This document shows, one piece after another, positions 1-14,800 of a stretch of DNA of 64,000 bases (positions are counted from its first letter, which is position 1; each line of letters starts with the position of its first letter). The position numbers were made by a program, and so were the translations under genes. The notes below the pieces were generated by a model, which was not told where the DNA came from, searched no databases, and was given only the letters and a program-made list of their open reading frames with translations. The DNA is from Symsagittifera roscoffensis (lineage: Eukaryota; Xenacoelomorpha; Acoela; Convolutidae), in NCBI RefSeq assembly GCF_963678635.1, contig NC_087065.1, forward strand, positions 39,931,430-39,995,429, in the 5' to 3' direction.

Positions 1-27
1 GACTTGCACAAAAATATTCCCCAGATT

Positions 28-2180
28 GATACAGAAGTGGAAAATTCATTTCTGCAAAGGATCTGGGATTTGATTTAACAATTCACAAATTGGCTCAAAT
101 GCTAAATTTGTCGAGCATTTTATTACATTAGTTAAACGCTCACGTCCAAGAAATGCACAAAAATTATACCCCAAATTGATACAGAAGTAAAAAAATTCAT
201 TTCTCCAAAGGATCTGGGATTTTTTTCAACAGTTTACATAGTGGCTCAAATACTAGATAGGTCAAAAATTTTATCATGCAATATTTACAATCACGTCCAA
301 GAAATCACAAATTAGTATAACCAAATTGAAGCAGAAAGTATTTTAACAATTTGCAGTGAGTCAAATACTAAATTTGTGGAGGACTTAATTACGCAAGTTG
401 AACACTCACGTCCAAGAAATGCACAAATGATATACCCCAGTATGATACAGAAGTGAAAAATTCACGTCTGCAAAGGATCTGGGATTTGACTCAAAAATTG
501 ACCATGTGGCTCAAATATTGGATTGGATTTGTCGAGAAGTTTATTAAGCTAGTTAAATATTCACATTCAAAAAACGCAAAAAAATAAACCCAAGATTGAT
601 ACAGAAGTGGAAAATTCATTTCGGCAAAGAATCTTGGATTTGATTAAATAATTCACATAGTGGCTCAAATGCTAGATTTGTCGATTACTTTATTACGCTA
701 GTTAAATGATCAAGTCCAAGAAACGCGCAAAAAAGATACCCTACATGATAAACAAGTAAAAAATTCATTTCTGCAAAGGATATGGGATTTGATTTAACAA
801 TTCACAAATTGGCTCAAATGCTAAGTTTGTCGAGCATTTTATTACATTAGTTAAACACTCACGTCCAAGAAATGCACAAAAATTATACCCTTAATTGATA
901 CAGAAGTAAAAAATATTCATTTCGCAAACGATCTGGGATTTGTTTCAACAGTTTACATAGTGGCTCAAATACTAGATAGGTCAAAAATTTTATCATGTAA
1001 TATTTACAATCACGTCCAAGAAATCACAAATTAGTATAACCAAATTGAAGCAGAAAGTATTTTAACAATTTGCAGTGAGTCAAATACTAAATTTGTGGAG
1101 AACTTAATTACGCAAGTTGAACACTCACCTCCAAGAAATGCACAAATGATATACCCCAGTATGATACAGAAGTGAAAAATTCACGTCTGCAAAGGATCTG
1201 GGATTTGATTCAAAAATTGACCATGTGGCTCAAATATTGGATTGGATTTGTCGAGAAGTTTATTAAGCTAGTTAAATATTCACATTCAAAAAACGCAAAA
1301 AAAATAAACCCAAGATTGATACAGAAGTGGAAAATTCATTTCGGCAAAGAGTCTTGGATTTGATTAAATAATTCACATAGTGGCTCAAATGCTAGATTTG
1401 TCGAGCACTTTATTACGCTAGTTAAATGATCAAGTCCAAGAAACGCGCAAAAAAGATACCCCACATGATAAACAAGTAAAAAATTCATTTCTGCAAAGGA
1501 TATGGGATTTGATTTAACAATTCACAAATTGGCTCAAATGCTAAGTTTGTCGAGCATTTTATTACATTAGTTAAACACTCACGTCCAAGAAATGCACAAA
1601 AATTATACCCTAAATTGATACAGAAGTAAAAAATATTCATTTCGCAAACGATCTGGGATTTGTTTCAACAGTTTACATAGTGGCTCAAATACTAGATAGG
1701 TCAAAAATTTTATCATGTAATATTTACAATCATGTCCAAGAAATCACAAATTATTATAACCAAATTGAAGCAAAAGTATTTTAACAGTTTACACAGTGAG
1801 TCAAATACTAAATTTGTGGAGAACTTAATTACGCAAGTTGAACACTCGCGTCCAAGAAATGCACAAAAGATATACCCCAGTATGATACAGAAGTGAAAAA
1901 TTCACTTCTGCAAAGGATCTGGGATTTGATTCAAAAATTGACCATGTGGCTCAAATACTGGATTTGTCGAGCAGTTTATTAAGCTAGTTAAATATTCACT
2001 TCCAAAAAAGGCAAGAAAATATATAATATTGATACAGAAGTGGTAAATTCATTTCGGCAAAGAATCTTGGATTTGATTAAATAATTCACATAGTGGCTCA
2101 AATGCTAGATTTGTCGAGCACTTTATAACGCTAGTTAAATAATCAAGTCCAAGAAATGCGCAAAAAACATACCCCAAATT
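28..2180 (+). repeat. About 720-bp five-monomer higher-order repeat, three units
   Basis: The sequence from 28 is repeated from 747 and again from 1,467 at a period of 719-720 bp. Each unit contains monomers of about 150, 150, 116, 154 and 149 bp in the same order. The third unit turns into a different monomer order near 2,180, where GATAGAGAAG replaces the expected variant. Confidence 0.8.
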
Positions 2181-2779
2181 GATAGAGAAGTAAAAAATTC
2201 ATTTCTGCAAAGGATGTGGTATTTGTTTCAACAGTTTACATAGTGGCTCGAATACTAGATAGGTCAAAAATTTTATCATGCAAAATTTACAATCACGTCC
2301 AAGAAATCACAAATTATCATAACCAAATTGAAGCAGAAAGTAATTTTACAGTTTACACAGTGAGTCAAATACTAAATTTGTGGAGAACTTTATTACGCAA
2401 GTCGAACACTCACGTCCAAGAAATGCACAAATGATATACCCCAGTATGATACAGAAGTGAAAAATTCACTTCTGCAGAGGATCTGGGATTTGATTCAAAA
2501 AATGACCATGTGGCTCAAATACTGGATTTGTCGAGCAGTTTATTATTCTAGTTAAATATTCACTTCCAAAAAGGCAAGAAAAGATATAATATTGATACAG
2601 AAGTGGAAAATTCATTTCGGCAAAGAATCTTGGATTTGATTCAACAATTCACAAATTGGCTCAAATGCTAAATTTTTCGAGCATTTTATTACAATAGTTA
2701 AACACCCATTTCCAAGAAATGCACAAAAATTATACCCCAAATTGATACAGAAGTTGAAAAATTCATATCTGCAAAGGAT

Positions 2780-5700
2780 CTGGGATTTTTTTCAACAGTT
2801 TACATAGTGGCTCAAATACTAGATAGGTCAAAAATTTTATCATGCAATATTTACAATCACGTCCAAGAAATCACAAATTATTATAACCAAATTGAAGCAG
2901 AAAGTATTTTAACAGTTTACACAGTGAGTCAAATACTATATTTGTGGCGAACTTTATTCCGCAAAATGAACACTCACGTCCAAGAAATGCACAAATGATA
3001 TACCCCAGTATGATACAGAAGTGAAAAATTCACATCTGCAAAGGATTTGGGATTTGATTCAAAAATTGACCATGTGGCTCAAATACTGGATTTGTCGAGC
3101 AGTTTATTAAGCTAGTTAAATATTCACTTCCAAAAAAGGCAAGAAAATATATAATATTGATACAGAAGTGGTAAATTCATTTCGGCAAAGAATCTTGATT
3201 TGATTAAATAATTCACATAGTGGCTCAAATGCTAGATTTGTCGAGCACTTTATTACGCTAGTTAAATGATCAAGTCCATGAAATGCGCAAAAAACATACC
3301 CCACATGATAAAGAAGTAAAAAAATTCATTTCTGTAAAGGATATGGGATTTGATTTAACAATTCACAAATTGGCTCAAAAGCTAAATTTGTCGAGCATTT
3401 TATTACATAAGTTAAACACTCATGTCCAAGAAATGCACAAAAATTATACCCCAAATTGATAGAGAAGTAAGAAATTCATTTCTGCAAAGGATCTGGGATT
3501 TTTTTCCAACAGTTTACATAGTGGCTCAAATACTAGATAGGTCAAAAATTTTATCATGCAATATTTACCATCACGTCCAAGAAATCACAAATTAGTATAA
3601 CCAAATTGAAGCAGAAAGTATTTTAACAGTTTACAGAGTGAGTCAAATACTAAATTTGTGGAGAACTTTATTAGGCAAGTTGAACACTCACGTCCAAGAA
3701 ATGTACAAATGATATACCCCAGTATGATACAGAAGTGAAAAATTCACTTCTGCAAAGGATCTGGGATTTGATTCAAAAATTGACCATGTGGCTCAAATCC
3801 TGGATTTGTCGAGCAGTTTATTAAGCTAGTTAAATATTCATTTCCAAAAAAGGCAAGAAAATATGCTGGCAAGAAAAGGTAAATTCATTTCGGCAAAGAA
3901 TCTTGGATTTGATTAAATAATTCACATAGTGGCTCAAATGCTAGATTTGTCGAGCACTTTATTACGCTAGTTAAATGATCAAGTCCAAGAAATGCGCAAA
4001 AAACATACGCCACATGATAAAGAAGAAAAAAAAATCATTTCTGCAAAGGATATGGGATTTGATTTAACAATTCACAAATTGGCTCAAATGCTAAAATTGT
4101 CGAGCATTTTATTACATTAGTTGAACACTCACGTACAAGAAATGCACAAAAATTATACCCCAAATTGATACAGAAGTAAAAAATTCATTTCTGCAAAGGA
4201 TCTGGGTTTTGTTTCAACAGTTTACATAGTGGCTCAATACTAGATAGGTCAAAAACTTTATCATGCAATATTTACAATCACGTCCAAGAAATCACAAACT
4301 ATTATAACCAAATTGAAGCAGAAAGTATTTTAACAGTTTACACAGTGAGTCAAATACTAAATTTGTTGAGAACTTTATTACGCAAGTTGAACACTCACGT
4401 CCAAGAAATGCACAAATGATATAACCCAGTATGATACAGAAGTGAAAAATTCACTTCTGCAAAGGATCTGGGATTTGATTCAAAAATTCACAAATTGGCT
4501 CAAATGCTAAACTTTTCGAGCATTTTATTACATTAGTTAAACACCCATGTCCAAGAAATGCACAAAAATTATACCCCAAATTGATACAGAAGTTAAAAAA
4601 TTCATATCTGCAGAGGATCTGGGATTTTTTTCAACAGTTTACATAGTGGCTCAAATACTAGATAGGTCAAAAATTTTATCATGCAATATTTACAATCACG
4701 TCCAAGAAATCACAAATTAGTATAACCAAATTGAAACAGAAATTATTTTAACAGTTTACAGAGTGAGTCAAATACTAAATTTGTGGAGAACTTTATTACG
4801 CAAGTTGAACACTCACGTCCAAGAAATGCACAAATGATATACCCCAGTATGATACAGAAGTGAAAAATTCACTTCTGCAAAGGATCTGGGATTTGATTCA
4901 AAAATTGACCATGTGGCTCAAATACTGGATTTGTCGAGCAGTTTATTAAGCTAGTTAAATATTCACTTCCAAAAAAGGCAAGAAAATATATAATATTGAT
5001 ACAGAAGTGGTAAATTCATTTCGGCAAAGAATCTTGGACTTGATTAAATAATTCACATAGTGGCTCAAATGCTAGATTTGTCGAGCACTTTATTACGCTA
5101 GTTAAAGGATCAAGTCCAAGAAATGCGCAAAAAACATACCCCACATGATAAAGAAGTAAAAAATTCATTTCTGCAAAGGATATGGGATTTGATTTAACAA
5201 TTCACAAATTGGCTCAAAAGCTAAATTTGTCGAGCATTTTATTACATTAGTTAAACACTCATGTCCAAGAAATGCACAAAAATTATACCCAAAATTGATA
5301 GAGAAGTAAAAAATTCATTTCTGCAAAGGATCTGGTATTTGTTTCAACAGTTTACATAGTGGCTCGAATACTAGATAGGTCAAAAATTTTATCATGCAAT
5401 ATTTACAATCACGTCCAATAAATCACAAAATATCATAACCAAATTGAAGCAGAAAGTAATTTTACAGTTTACACAGTGAGTCAAATACTAAATTTGTGGA
5501 GAACTTTATTACGCAAGTTGAACACTCACGTCCAAGAAATGCACAAATGATATACTCCAGTATGATACAGAAGTGAAAAATTCACTTCTGCAAAGGATCT
5601 GGGATTTGATTCAAAAACTGACCATGTGTCTCAAATACTGGATTTGTCGAGCAGTTTATTAATCTAGTTAAATATTCACTTCCAAAAAAGGCAAGAAAAG

Positions 5701-8700
5701 ATATAATATTGATACAGAAGTGGAAAATTCATTTCGGCAAAGAATCTTGGATTTGACTAAATGATTCACATAGTGGCTCAAATGCTAGATTTGTCGAGCA
5801 CTTTATTACGCTAGTTTAATGATCAAGTCCAAGAAATGCGCAAAAAACATACGTCACATGATAAAGAAGAAAAAAAATCATTTCTGCGAAGGATATGGGA
5901 TTTGATTTAACAATTCACAAATTGGCTCAAATGCTAAAATTGTCGAGCATTTTATTACATTAGTTAAACACTCACGTCCAAGAAATGCACAAAAATTATA
6001 CCCAAAATTGATAGAGAAGTAAAAAATTCATTTCTGCAAAGGATCTGGGATTTTTTTCAACAGTTTACAGAGTGGCTCAAATACTAGATAGGTCAAAAAT
6101 TTTATCATGCAATATTTACAATCACGTCCAAAAAATCACAAATTATTATAACCAAATTGAAGCAGAAAGTATTTTAACAGTTTACACAGTGAGTCAAATA
6201 CTAAATTTGTGGAGAACTTTATTCCGCAAAATGAACACTCACGTCCAAGAAATGCACAAATGATATACCCCAGTATGATACAGAAGTGAAAAATTCACAT
6301 CTGCAAAGGATCTGGGATTTGATTCAAAAATTGACCATGTGGCTCAAATACTGGATTTGTCGAGCAGTTTATTAAGCTAGTTAAATATTCACTTCCAAAA
6401 AAGGCAAGAAAATAAATAATATTGATACAGAAGTGGTAAATTCATTTCGGCAAAGAATCTTGATTTGATTAAATAATTCACATAGTCGCTCAAATGCTAG
6501 ATTTGTCGAGCACTTTATTACGCTAGTTAAATGATCAAGTCCATGAAATGCGCAAAAAACATACCCCACATGATAAAGAAGTAAAAAATTCATTTCTGCA
6601 AAGGATATGGGATTTGATTTAACAATTCACAAATTGGCTTAAAAGCTAAATTTGTCGAGCATTTTATTACATAAGTTAAACACTCATGTCCAAGAAATGC
6701 ACAAAAATTATACCCCAAATTGATAGAGAAGTAAAAATTCATTTCTGCAAAGGATCTGGGATTTTTTTCAACAGTTTAAATAGTGGCTCAAATACTAGAT
6801 AGGTCAAAAATTTTATCATGCAATATTTACAATCACGTCCAAGAAATCACAAATTAGTATAACCAAATTGAAGCAGAAAGTATTTTAACAGTTTACAGAG
6901 TGAGTCAAATACTAAATTTGTGGAGAACTTTATTAGGCAAGTTGAACACTCACGTCCAAGAAATGCACAAATGATATACCCCAGTATGATACAGAAGTGA
7001 AAAATTCACTTCTGCAAAGGATCTGGGATTTGATTCAAAAATTGACCATGTGGCTCAAATCCTGGATTTGTCGAGCAGTTTATTAAGCTAGTTAAATATT
7101 CACTTCCAAAAAAGGCAAGAAAAGATGCTGGCAAGAAAATGTAAATTCATTTCGGCAAAGAATCTTGGATTTGATTAAATAATTCACATAGTGGCTCAAA
7201 TGCTAGATTTGTCGAGCACTTTATTACGCTAGTTAAATGATCAAGTCCAAGAAATGCGCAAAAAACATACGCCACATGATAAAGAAGAAAAAAAAATCAT
7301 TTCTGCAAAGGATATGGGATTTGATTTAACAATTCACAAATTCGCTCAAATGCAAAAATTGTCGAGCATTTTATTACATTAGTTGAACACTCACGTACAA
7401 GAAATGCACAAAAATTATACCCCAAATTGATACAGAAGTAAAAAATTCATTTCTGCAAAGGATCTGGGTTTTGTTTCAACAGTTTACATAGTGGCTCAAA
7501 TACTAGATAGGTCAAAAACTTTATCATGCAATATTTACAATCACGTCCAAGAAATCACAAACTATTATAACCAAATTGAAGCAGAAAGTATTTTAACAGT
7601 TTACACAGTGAGTCAAATACTAAATTTGTTGAGAACTTTATTACGCAAGTTGAACACTCACGTCCAAGAAATGCACAAATGATATACCCCAGTATGATAC
7701 AGAAGTGAAAAATTCACTTCTGCAAAGGATCTGGGATTTGATTCAAAAATTCACAAATTGGCTCAAATGCTAAACTTTTCGAGCATTTTATTACATTAGT
7801 TAAACACCCATGTCCAAGAAATGCACAAAAATTATACCCCAAATTGATACAGAAGTTAAAAAATTCATATCTGCAAAGGATCTGGGATTTTTTTCAACAG
7901 TTTACATAGTGGCTCAAATACTAGATAGGTCAAAAATTTTATCATGCAATATTTACAATCACGTCCAAGAAATCACAAATTAGTATAACCAAATTGAAAC
8001 AGAAATTATTTTAACAGTTTACAGAGTGAGTAGTGAGTCAAATACTAAATTTGTGGAGAACTTTATTACGCAAATTGAACACTCACGTCCAAGAAATGCA
8101 CAAATGATATACCCCAGTATGATACAGAAGTGAAAAATTCACTTCTGCAAAGGATCTGAGATTTGATTCAAAAATTGACCATGTGGCTCAAATACTGGAT
8201 TTGTCGAGCAGTTTATTAAGCTAGTTAAATATTCACTTCCAAAAAAGGCAAGAAAATATATAATATTGATACAGAAGTGGTAAATTCATTTCGGCAAAGA
8301 ATCTTGGATTTGATTAAATAATTCACATAGTGGCTCAAATGCTAGATTTGTCGAGCACTTTATTACGCTAGTTAAAGGATCAAGTCCAAGAAATGCGCAA
8401 AAAACATACCCCACATGATAAAGAAGTAAAAAATTCATTTCTGCAAAGGATATGGGATTTGATTTAACAATTCACAAATTGGCTCAAAAGCTAAATTTGT
8501 CGAGCATTTTATTACATTAGTTAAACACTCATGTCCAAGAAATGCACAAAAATTATACCCAAAATTGATAGAGAAGTAAAAAATTCATTTCTGCAAAGGA
8601 TCTGGTATTTGTTTCAACAGTTTACATAGTGGCTCGAATACTAGATAGGTCAAAAATTTTATCATGCAATATTTACAATCACGTCCAATAAATCACAAAT

Positions 8701-8870
8701 TATCATAACCAAATTGAAGCAGAAAGTAATTTTACAGTTTACACAGTGAGTCAAATACTAAATTTTGTGGAGAACTTTATTACGCAAGTTGAACACTCAC
8801 GTCCAAGAAATGCACAAATGATATACCCCAGTATGATACAGAAGTGAAAAATTCACTTCTGCAAAGGATC
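2780..8870 (+). repeat. About 3.26-kb super-repeat, two copies
   Basis: About 2.85 kb starting near 2,780 is repeated from about 6,045 with an offset of 3,262-3,270 bp. Matching landmarks include an identical string of variant monomers at 2,807/6,072, 3,116/6,381, 4,201/7,463 and 5,341/8,611. The copies differ by scattered substitutions and single-base indels, such as a missing A in GGCTCAATAC near 4,233. Homology ends near 5,600 and 8,870, where the next monomer type differs. This is a larger period laid over the pentamer pattern. Confidence 0.75.
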
Positions 8871-11800
8871 TGGGATTTGATTCAAAAATTCACAAATTGG
8901 CTCAAATGCTAAATTTTTCAAGCATTTTATTTCATTAGTTAAACACTCATGTCCAAGAAATGCACAAAAATTATACCCCAAATTGATACAGAAGTTAAAA
9001 AATTCATATCTGCAAAGGATCTGGGATTTTTTTCAACAGTTTACATAGTGGCTCAAATACTAGATAGGTCAAAAATTTTATCATGCAATATTTACAATCA
9101 CGTCCAAGAAATCACAAATTAGTATAACCAAATTGAAGCAGAAAGTATTTTAACAATTTGCAGTGAGTCAAATACTAAATTTGTGGAGAACTTAATTACG
9201 CAAGTTGAACACTCACGTCCAAGAAATGCACAAATGATATACCCCAGTATGATACAGAAGTGAAAAATTCACTTCTGCAAAGGATCTGGGATTTGATTCA
9301 AAAATTGACCATGTGGCTCAAATACTGGATTTGTCGAGCAGTTTATTAAGCTAGTTAAATATTCACTTCCAAAAAAGGCAAGAAAATATATAATATTGAT
9401 ACAGAAGTGGTAAATTCATTTCGGCAAAGAATCTTGGATTTGATCAAATAATTCACATAGTGGCTCAAATGCTAGATTTGTCGAGCACTTTATTACGCTA
9501 GTTGAACACTCACGTCCAAGAAATGCACAAATGATATACCCCAGTATGATACAGAAGTGAAAAATTCACTTCTGCAAAGGATCTGGGATTTGATTCAAAA
9601 ATTCACAAATTGGCTCAAATGCTAAACTTTTCGAGCATTTTATTACATTAGTTAAACACCCATATCCAAGAAATGCACAAAAATTATACCCCAAATTGAT
9701 ACAGAAGTTAAAAAATTCATATCTGCAAAGGATCTGGGATTTTTTTCAACAGTTTACATAGTGGCTCAAATACTAGATAGGTCAAAAATTTTATCATGCA
9801 ATATTTACAATCACGTCCAAGAAATCACAAATTAGTATAACCAAATTGAACCAGAAATTATTTTAACAGTTTACAGAGTGAGTCAAATACTAAATTTGTG
9901 GAGAACTTTATTACGCAAGTTGAACACTCACGTCCAAGAAATGCACAAATGATATACCCCAGTATGATACAGAAGTGAAAAATTCACTTCTGCAAAGGAT
10001 CTGGGATTTGATTCAAAAATTGACCATGTGGCTCAAATACTGGATTTGTCGAGCAGTTTATTAAGCTAGTTCAATATTCACTTCCAAAAAAGGCAAGAAA
10101 ATATATAATATTGATACAGAAGTGGTAAATTCATTTCGGCAAAGAATCTTGGATTTGATTAAATAATTCACATAGTGGCTCAAATGCTAGATTTGTCGAG
10201 CACTTTATTACGCTAGTTAAAGGATCAAGTCCAAGAAATGCGCAAAAAACATACCCGGCATGATAAAGAAGTAAAAAATTCATTTCTGCAAAGGATATGG
10301 GATTTGATTTAACAATTCACAAATTGGCTCAAAAGCTAAATTTGTCGAGCATTTTATTACATTAGTTAAACACTCATGTCCAAGAAATGCACAAAAATTA
10401 TACCCAAAATTGATAGAGAAGTAAAAAATTCATTTCTGCAAAGGATCTGGTATTTGTTTCAACAGTTTACATAGTGGCTCGAATACTAGATAGGTCAAAA
10501 ATTTTATCATGCAATATTTACAATCACGTCCAATAAATCACAAATTATCATAACCAAATTGAAGCAGAAAGTAATTTTACAGTTTACACAGTGAGTCAAA
10601 TACTAAATTTGTGGAGAACTTTATTACGCAAGTTGAACACTCATGTCCAAGAAATGCACAAATGATACACTCCAGTATGATACAGAAGTGAAAAATTCAC
10701 TTCTGCAAAGGATCTGGGATTTGATTCAAAAATTGACCATGTGGCTCAAATATTGGATTGGATTTGTCGAGAAGTTTATTAAGCTAGTTAAATATTCACA
10801 TTCAAAAAACGCAAAAAAATAAACCCAAGATTGATACAGAAGTGGAAAATTCATTTCGGCAAAGAATCTTGGATTCGATTAAATAATTCACATAGTGGCT
10901 CAAATGCTAGATTTGTCGAGCACTTTATTACGCTAGTTTAATGATCAAGTCCAAGAAATGCGCAAAAAACATACGTCACATGATAAAGAAGAAAAAAAAT
11001 CATTTCTGCGAAGGATATGGGATTTGATTTAACAATTCACAAATTGGCTCAAATGCTAAAATTGTCGAGCATTTTATTACATTAGTTAAACACTCACGTC
11101 CAAGAAATGCACAAAAATTATACCCCAAATTGATACAGAAGTAAAAATATTCATTTCGCAAACGATCTGGGATTTGTTTCAACAGTTTACATAGTGGCTC
11201 AAATACTAGATAGGTCAAAAATTTTATCATGTAATATTTACAATAATGTCCAAGAAATCACAAATTAGTATAACCAAATTGAAACAGAAATTATTTTAAC
11301 AGTTTACAGAGTGAGTCAAATACTAAATTTGTGGAGAACTTTATTACGCAAGTTGAACACTCACGTCCAAGAAATGCACAAATGATATACCCCAGTATGA
11401 TACAGAAGTGAAAAATTCACTTCTGCAAAGGATCTGGGATTTGATTCAAAAATTGACCCTGTGGCTCAAATACTGGATTTGTCGAGCAGTTTATTAAGCT
11501 AGTTAAATATTCACTTCCAAAAAAGGCAAGAAAATATATAATATTGATACAGAAGTGGTAAATTCATTTCGGCAAAGAATCTTGGATTTGATTAAATAAT
11601 TCACATAGTGGCTCAAATGCTAGATTTGTCGAGCACTTTATTACGCTAGTTGAACACTCACGTCCAAGAAATGCACAAATGATATACCCCAGTATGATAG
11701 AGAAGTGAAAAATTCACTTCTGCAAAGGATCTGAGATTTGATTCAAAAATTCACAAATTGGCTCAAATGCTAAACTTTTCGAGCATTTTATTACATTAGT

Positions 11801-14800
11801 TAAACACCCATGTCCAAGAAATGCACAAAAATTATATCCCAAATTGATACAGAAGTTAAAAAATTCATATCTGCAAAGGATCTGGGATTTTTTTCAACAG
11901 TTTACATAGTGGCTCAAATACTAGATAGGTCAAAAATTTTATCATGCAATATTTACAATCACGTCCAAGAAATCACAAATTAGTATAACCAAACTGAAAC
12001 AGAAATTATTTTAACAGTTTACAGAGTGAGTCAAATACTAAATTTGTGGAGAACTTTATTACGCAAGTTGAACACTCACGTCCAAGAAATGCACAAATGA
12101 TATACCCCAGTATGATACAGAAGTGAAAAATTCACTTCTGCAAAGGATCTGGGATTTGATTCAAAAATTGACCATGTGGCTCAAATACTGGATTTGTCGA
12201 GCAGTTTATTAAGCTAGTTAAATATTCACTTCCAAAAAAGGCAAGAAAATATATAATATTGATACAGAAGTGGTAAATTCATTTCGGCAAAGAATCTTGG
12301 ATTTGATTAAATAATTCACATAGTGGCTCAAATGCTAGATTTTTCGAGCACTTTATTACGCTAGTTAAAGGATCAAGTCCAAGAAATGCGCAAAAAACAT
12401 ACCCCACATGATAAAGAAGTAAAAAATTCATTTCTGCAAAGGATATGGGATTTGATTTAACAATTCACAAATTGGCTCAAAAGCTAAATTTGTCGAGCAT
12501 TTTATTACATTAGTTAAACACTCATGTCCAAGAAATGCACAAAAATTATACCCAAAATTGATAGAGAAGTAAAAAATTCATTTCTGCAAAGGATCTGGTA
12601 TTTGTTTCAACAGTTTACATAGTGGCTCGAATACTAGATAGGTCAAAAATTTTATCATGCAATATTTACAATCACGTCCAATAAATCACAAATTATCATA
12701 ACCAAATTGAAGCAGAAAGTAATTTTACAGTTTACACAGTGAGTCAAATACTAAATTTGTGGAGAACTTTATTACGCAAGTTGAACACTCACGTCCAAGA
12801 AATGCACAAATGATATACTCCAGTATGATACAGAAGTGAAAAATTCACTTCTGCAAAGGATCTATGATTTGATTCAAAAACTGACCTTGTGTCTCAAATA
12901 CTGGATTTGTCGAGCAGTTTATTAATCTAGTTAAATATTCACTTCCAAAAAAGGCAAGAAAAGATATAATATTGATAGAGAAGTGGAAAATTCATTTCGG
13001 CAAAGAATCTTGGATTTGACTAAATGATTCACATAGTGGCTCAAATGCTAGATTTGTCGAGCACTTTATTACGCTAGTTTAATGATCAAGTCCAAGAAAT
13101 GCGCAAAAAACATACTTCACATGATAAAGAAAAAAAAATCATTTCTGCGAAGGATATGGGATTTGATTTAACAATTCACAAATTGGCTCAAAAGCTAAAT
13201 TTGTCGAGCATTTTATTACATTAGTTAAACACTCATGTCCAAGAAATGCACAAAAATTATACCCCAAATTGATACAGAAGTAAAAAAAATTCATTTCTGC
13301 AAGGGATCTGGGATTTGTTTCAACAGTTTACATAGTGGCTCAAATACTAGATAGGTCAAAAACTTTATCATGCAATATTTACAATCACGTCCAAGAAATC
13401 ACAAACTATTATAACCAAATTGAAGCAGAAAGTATTTTAACAGTTTACACAGTGAGTCAAATACTAAATTTGTGGAGAACTTTATTACGCAAGTTGAACA
13501 CTCACGTCCAAGAAACTCACAAATGATATACCCCAGTATGATACAGAAGTGAAAAATTCACTTCTGCAAAGGATCTGGGATTTGATTCAAAAATTCGCAA
13601 ATTGGCTCAAATGCTAAATTTTTCAAGCATTTTATTTCATTAGTTAAACACTCATAACCAAGAAATGCACAAAAATTATACCCCAAATTGATACAGAAGT
13701 AAAAAAAATTCATTTCTGCAAGGGATCTGGGATTTGTTTCAACAGTTTACATAGTGGCTCAAATACTAGATAGGTCAAAAACTTTATCATGCAATATTTA
13801 CAATCACGTCCAAGAAATCACAAACTATTATAACCAAATTGAAGCAGAAAGTATTTTAACAGTTTACACAGTGAGTCAAATACTAAATTTGTGGAGAACT
13901 TTATTACGCAAGTTGAACACTCACGTCCAAGAAATGCACAAATGATATACTCCAGTATGATACAGAAGTGAAAAATTCACTTCTGCAAAGGATCTATGAT
14001 TTGATTCAAAAACTGACCTTGTGTCTCAAATACTGGATTTGTCGAGCAGTTTATTAATCTAGTTAAATATTCACTTCCAAAAAAGGCAAGAAAAGATATA
14101 ATATTGATAGAGAAGTGGAAAATTCATTTCGGCAAAGAATCTTGGATTTGACTAAATGATTCACATAGTGGCTCAAATGCTAGATTTGTCGAGCACATTA
14201 TTACGCTAGTTTAATGATCAAGTCCAAGAAATGCGCAAAAAACATACTTCACATGATAAAGAAAAAAAAATCATTTCTGCGAAGGATATGGGATTTGATT
14301 TAACAATTCACAAATTGGCTCAAAAGCTAAATTTGTCGAGCATTTTATTACATTAGTTAAACACTCATGTCCAAGAAATGCACAAAAATTATACCCCAAA
14401 TTGATACAGAAGTAAAAAAAATTCATTTCTGCAAGGGATCTGGGATTTGTTTCAACAGTTTACATAGTGGCTCAAATACTAGATAGGTCAAAAACTTTAT
14501 CATGCAATATTTACAATCACGTCCAAGAAATCACAAACTATTATAACCAAATTGAAGCAGAAAGTATTTTAACAGTTTACACAGTGAGTCAAATACTAAA
14601 TTTGTGGAGAACTTTATTACGCAAGTTGAACACTCACGTCCAAGAAACTCACAAATGATATACCCCAGTATGATACAGAAGTGAAAAATTCACTTCTGCA
14701 AAGGATCTGGGATTTGATTCAAAAATTCACAAATTGGCTCAAATGCTAAATTTTTCAAGCATTTTATTTCATTAGTTAAACACTCATAACCAAGAAATGC

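Noticed and set aside
13335-13526. A 63-codon open frame (AQILDRSK...VQEMHK) recurring more than twenty times through the satellite
   Set aside because: It begins at GTG, not ATG, and simply spans the two satellite monomers that happen to lack stops; many neighbouring copies have stops or frameshifts. It is a by-product of the repeat, not a gene family.
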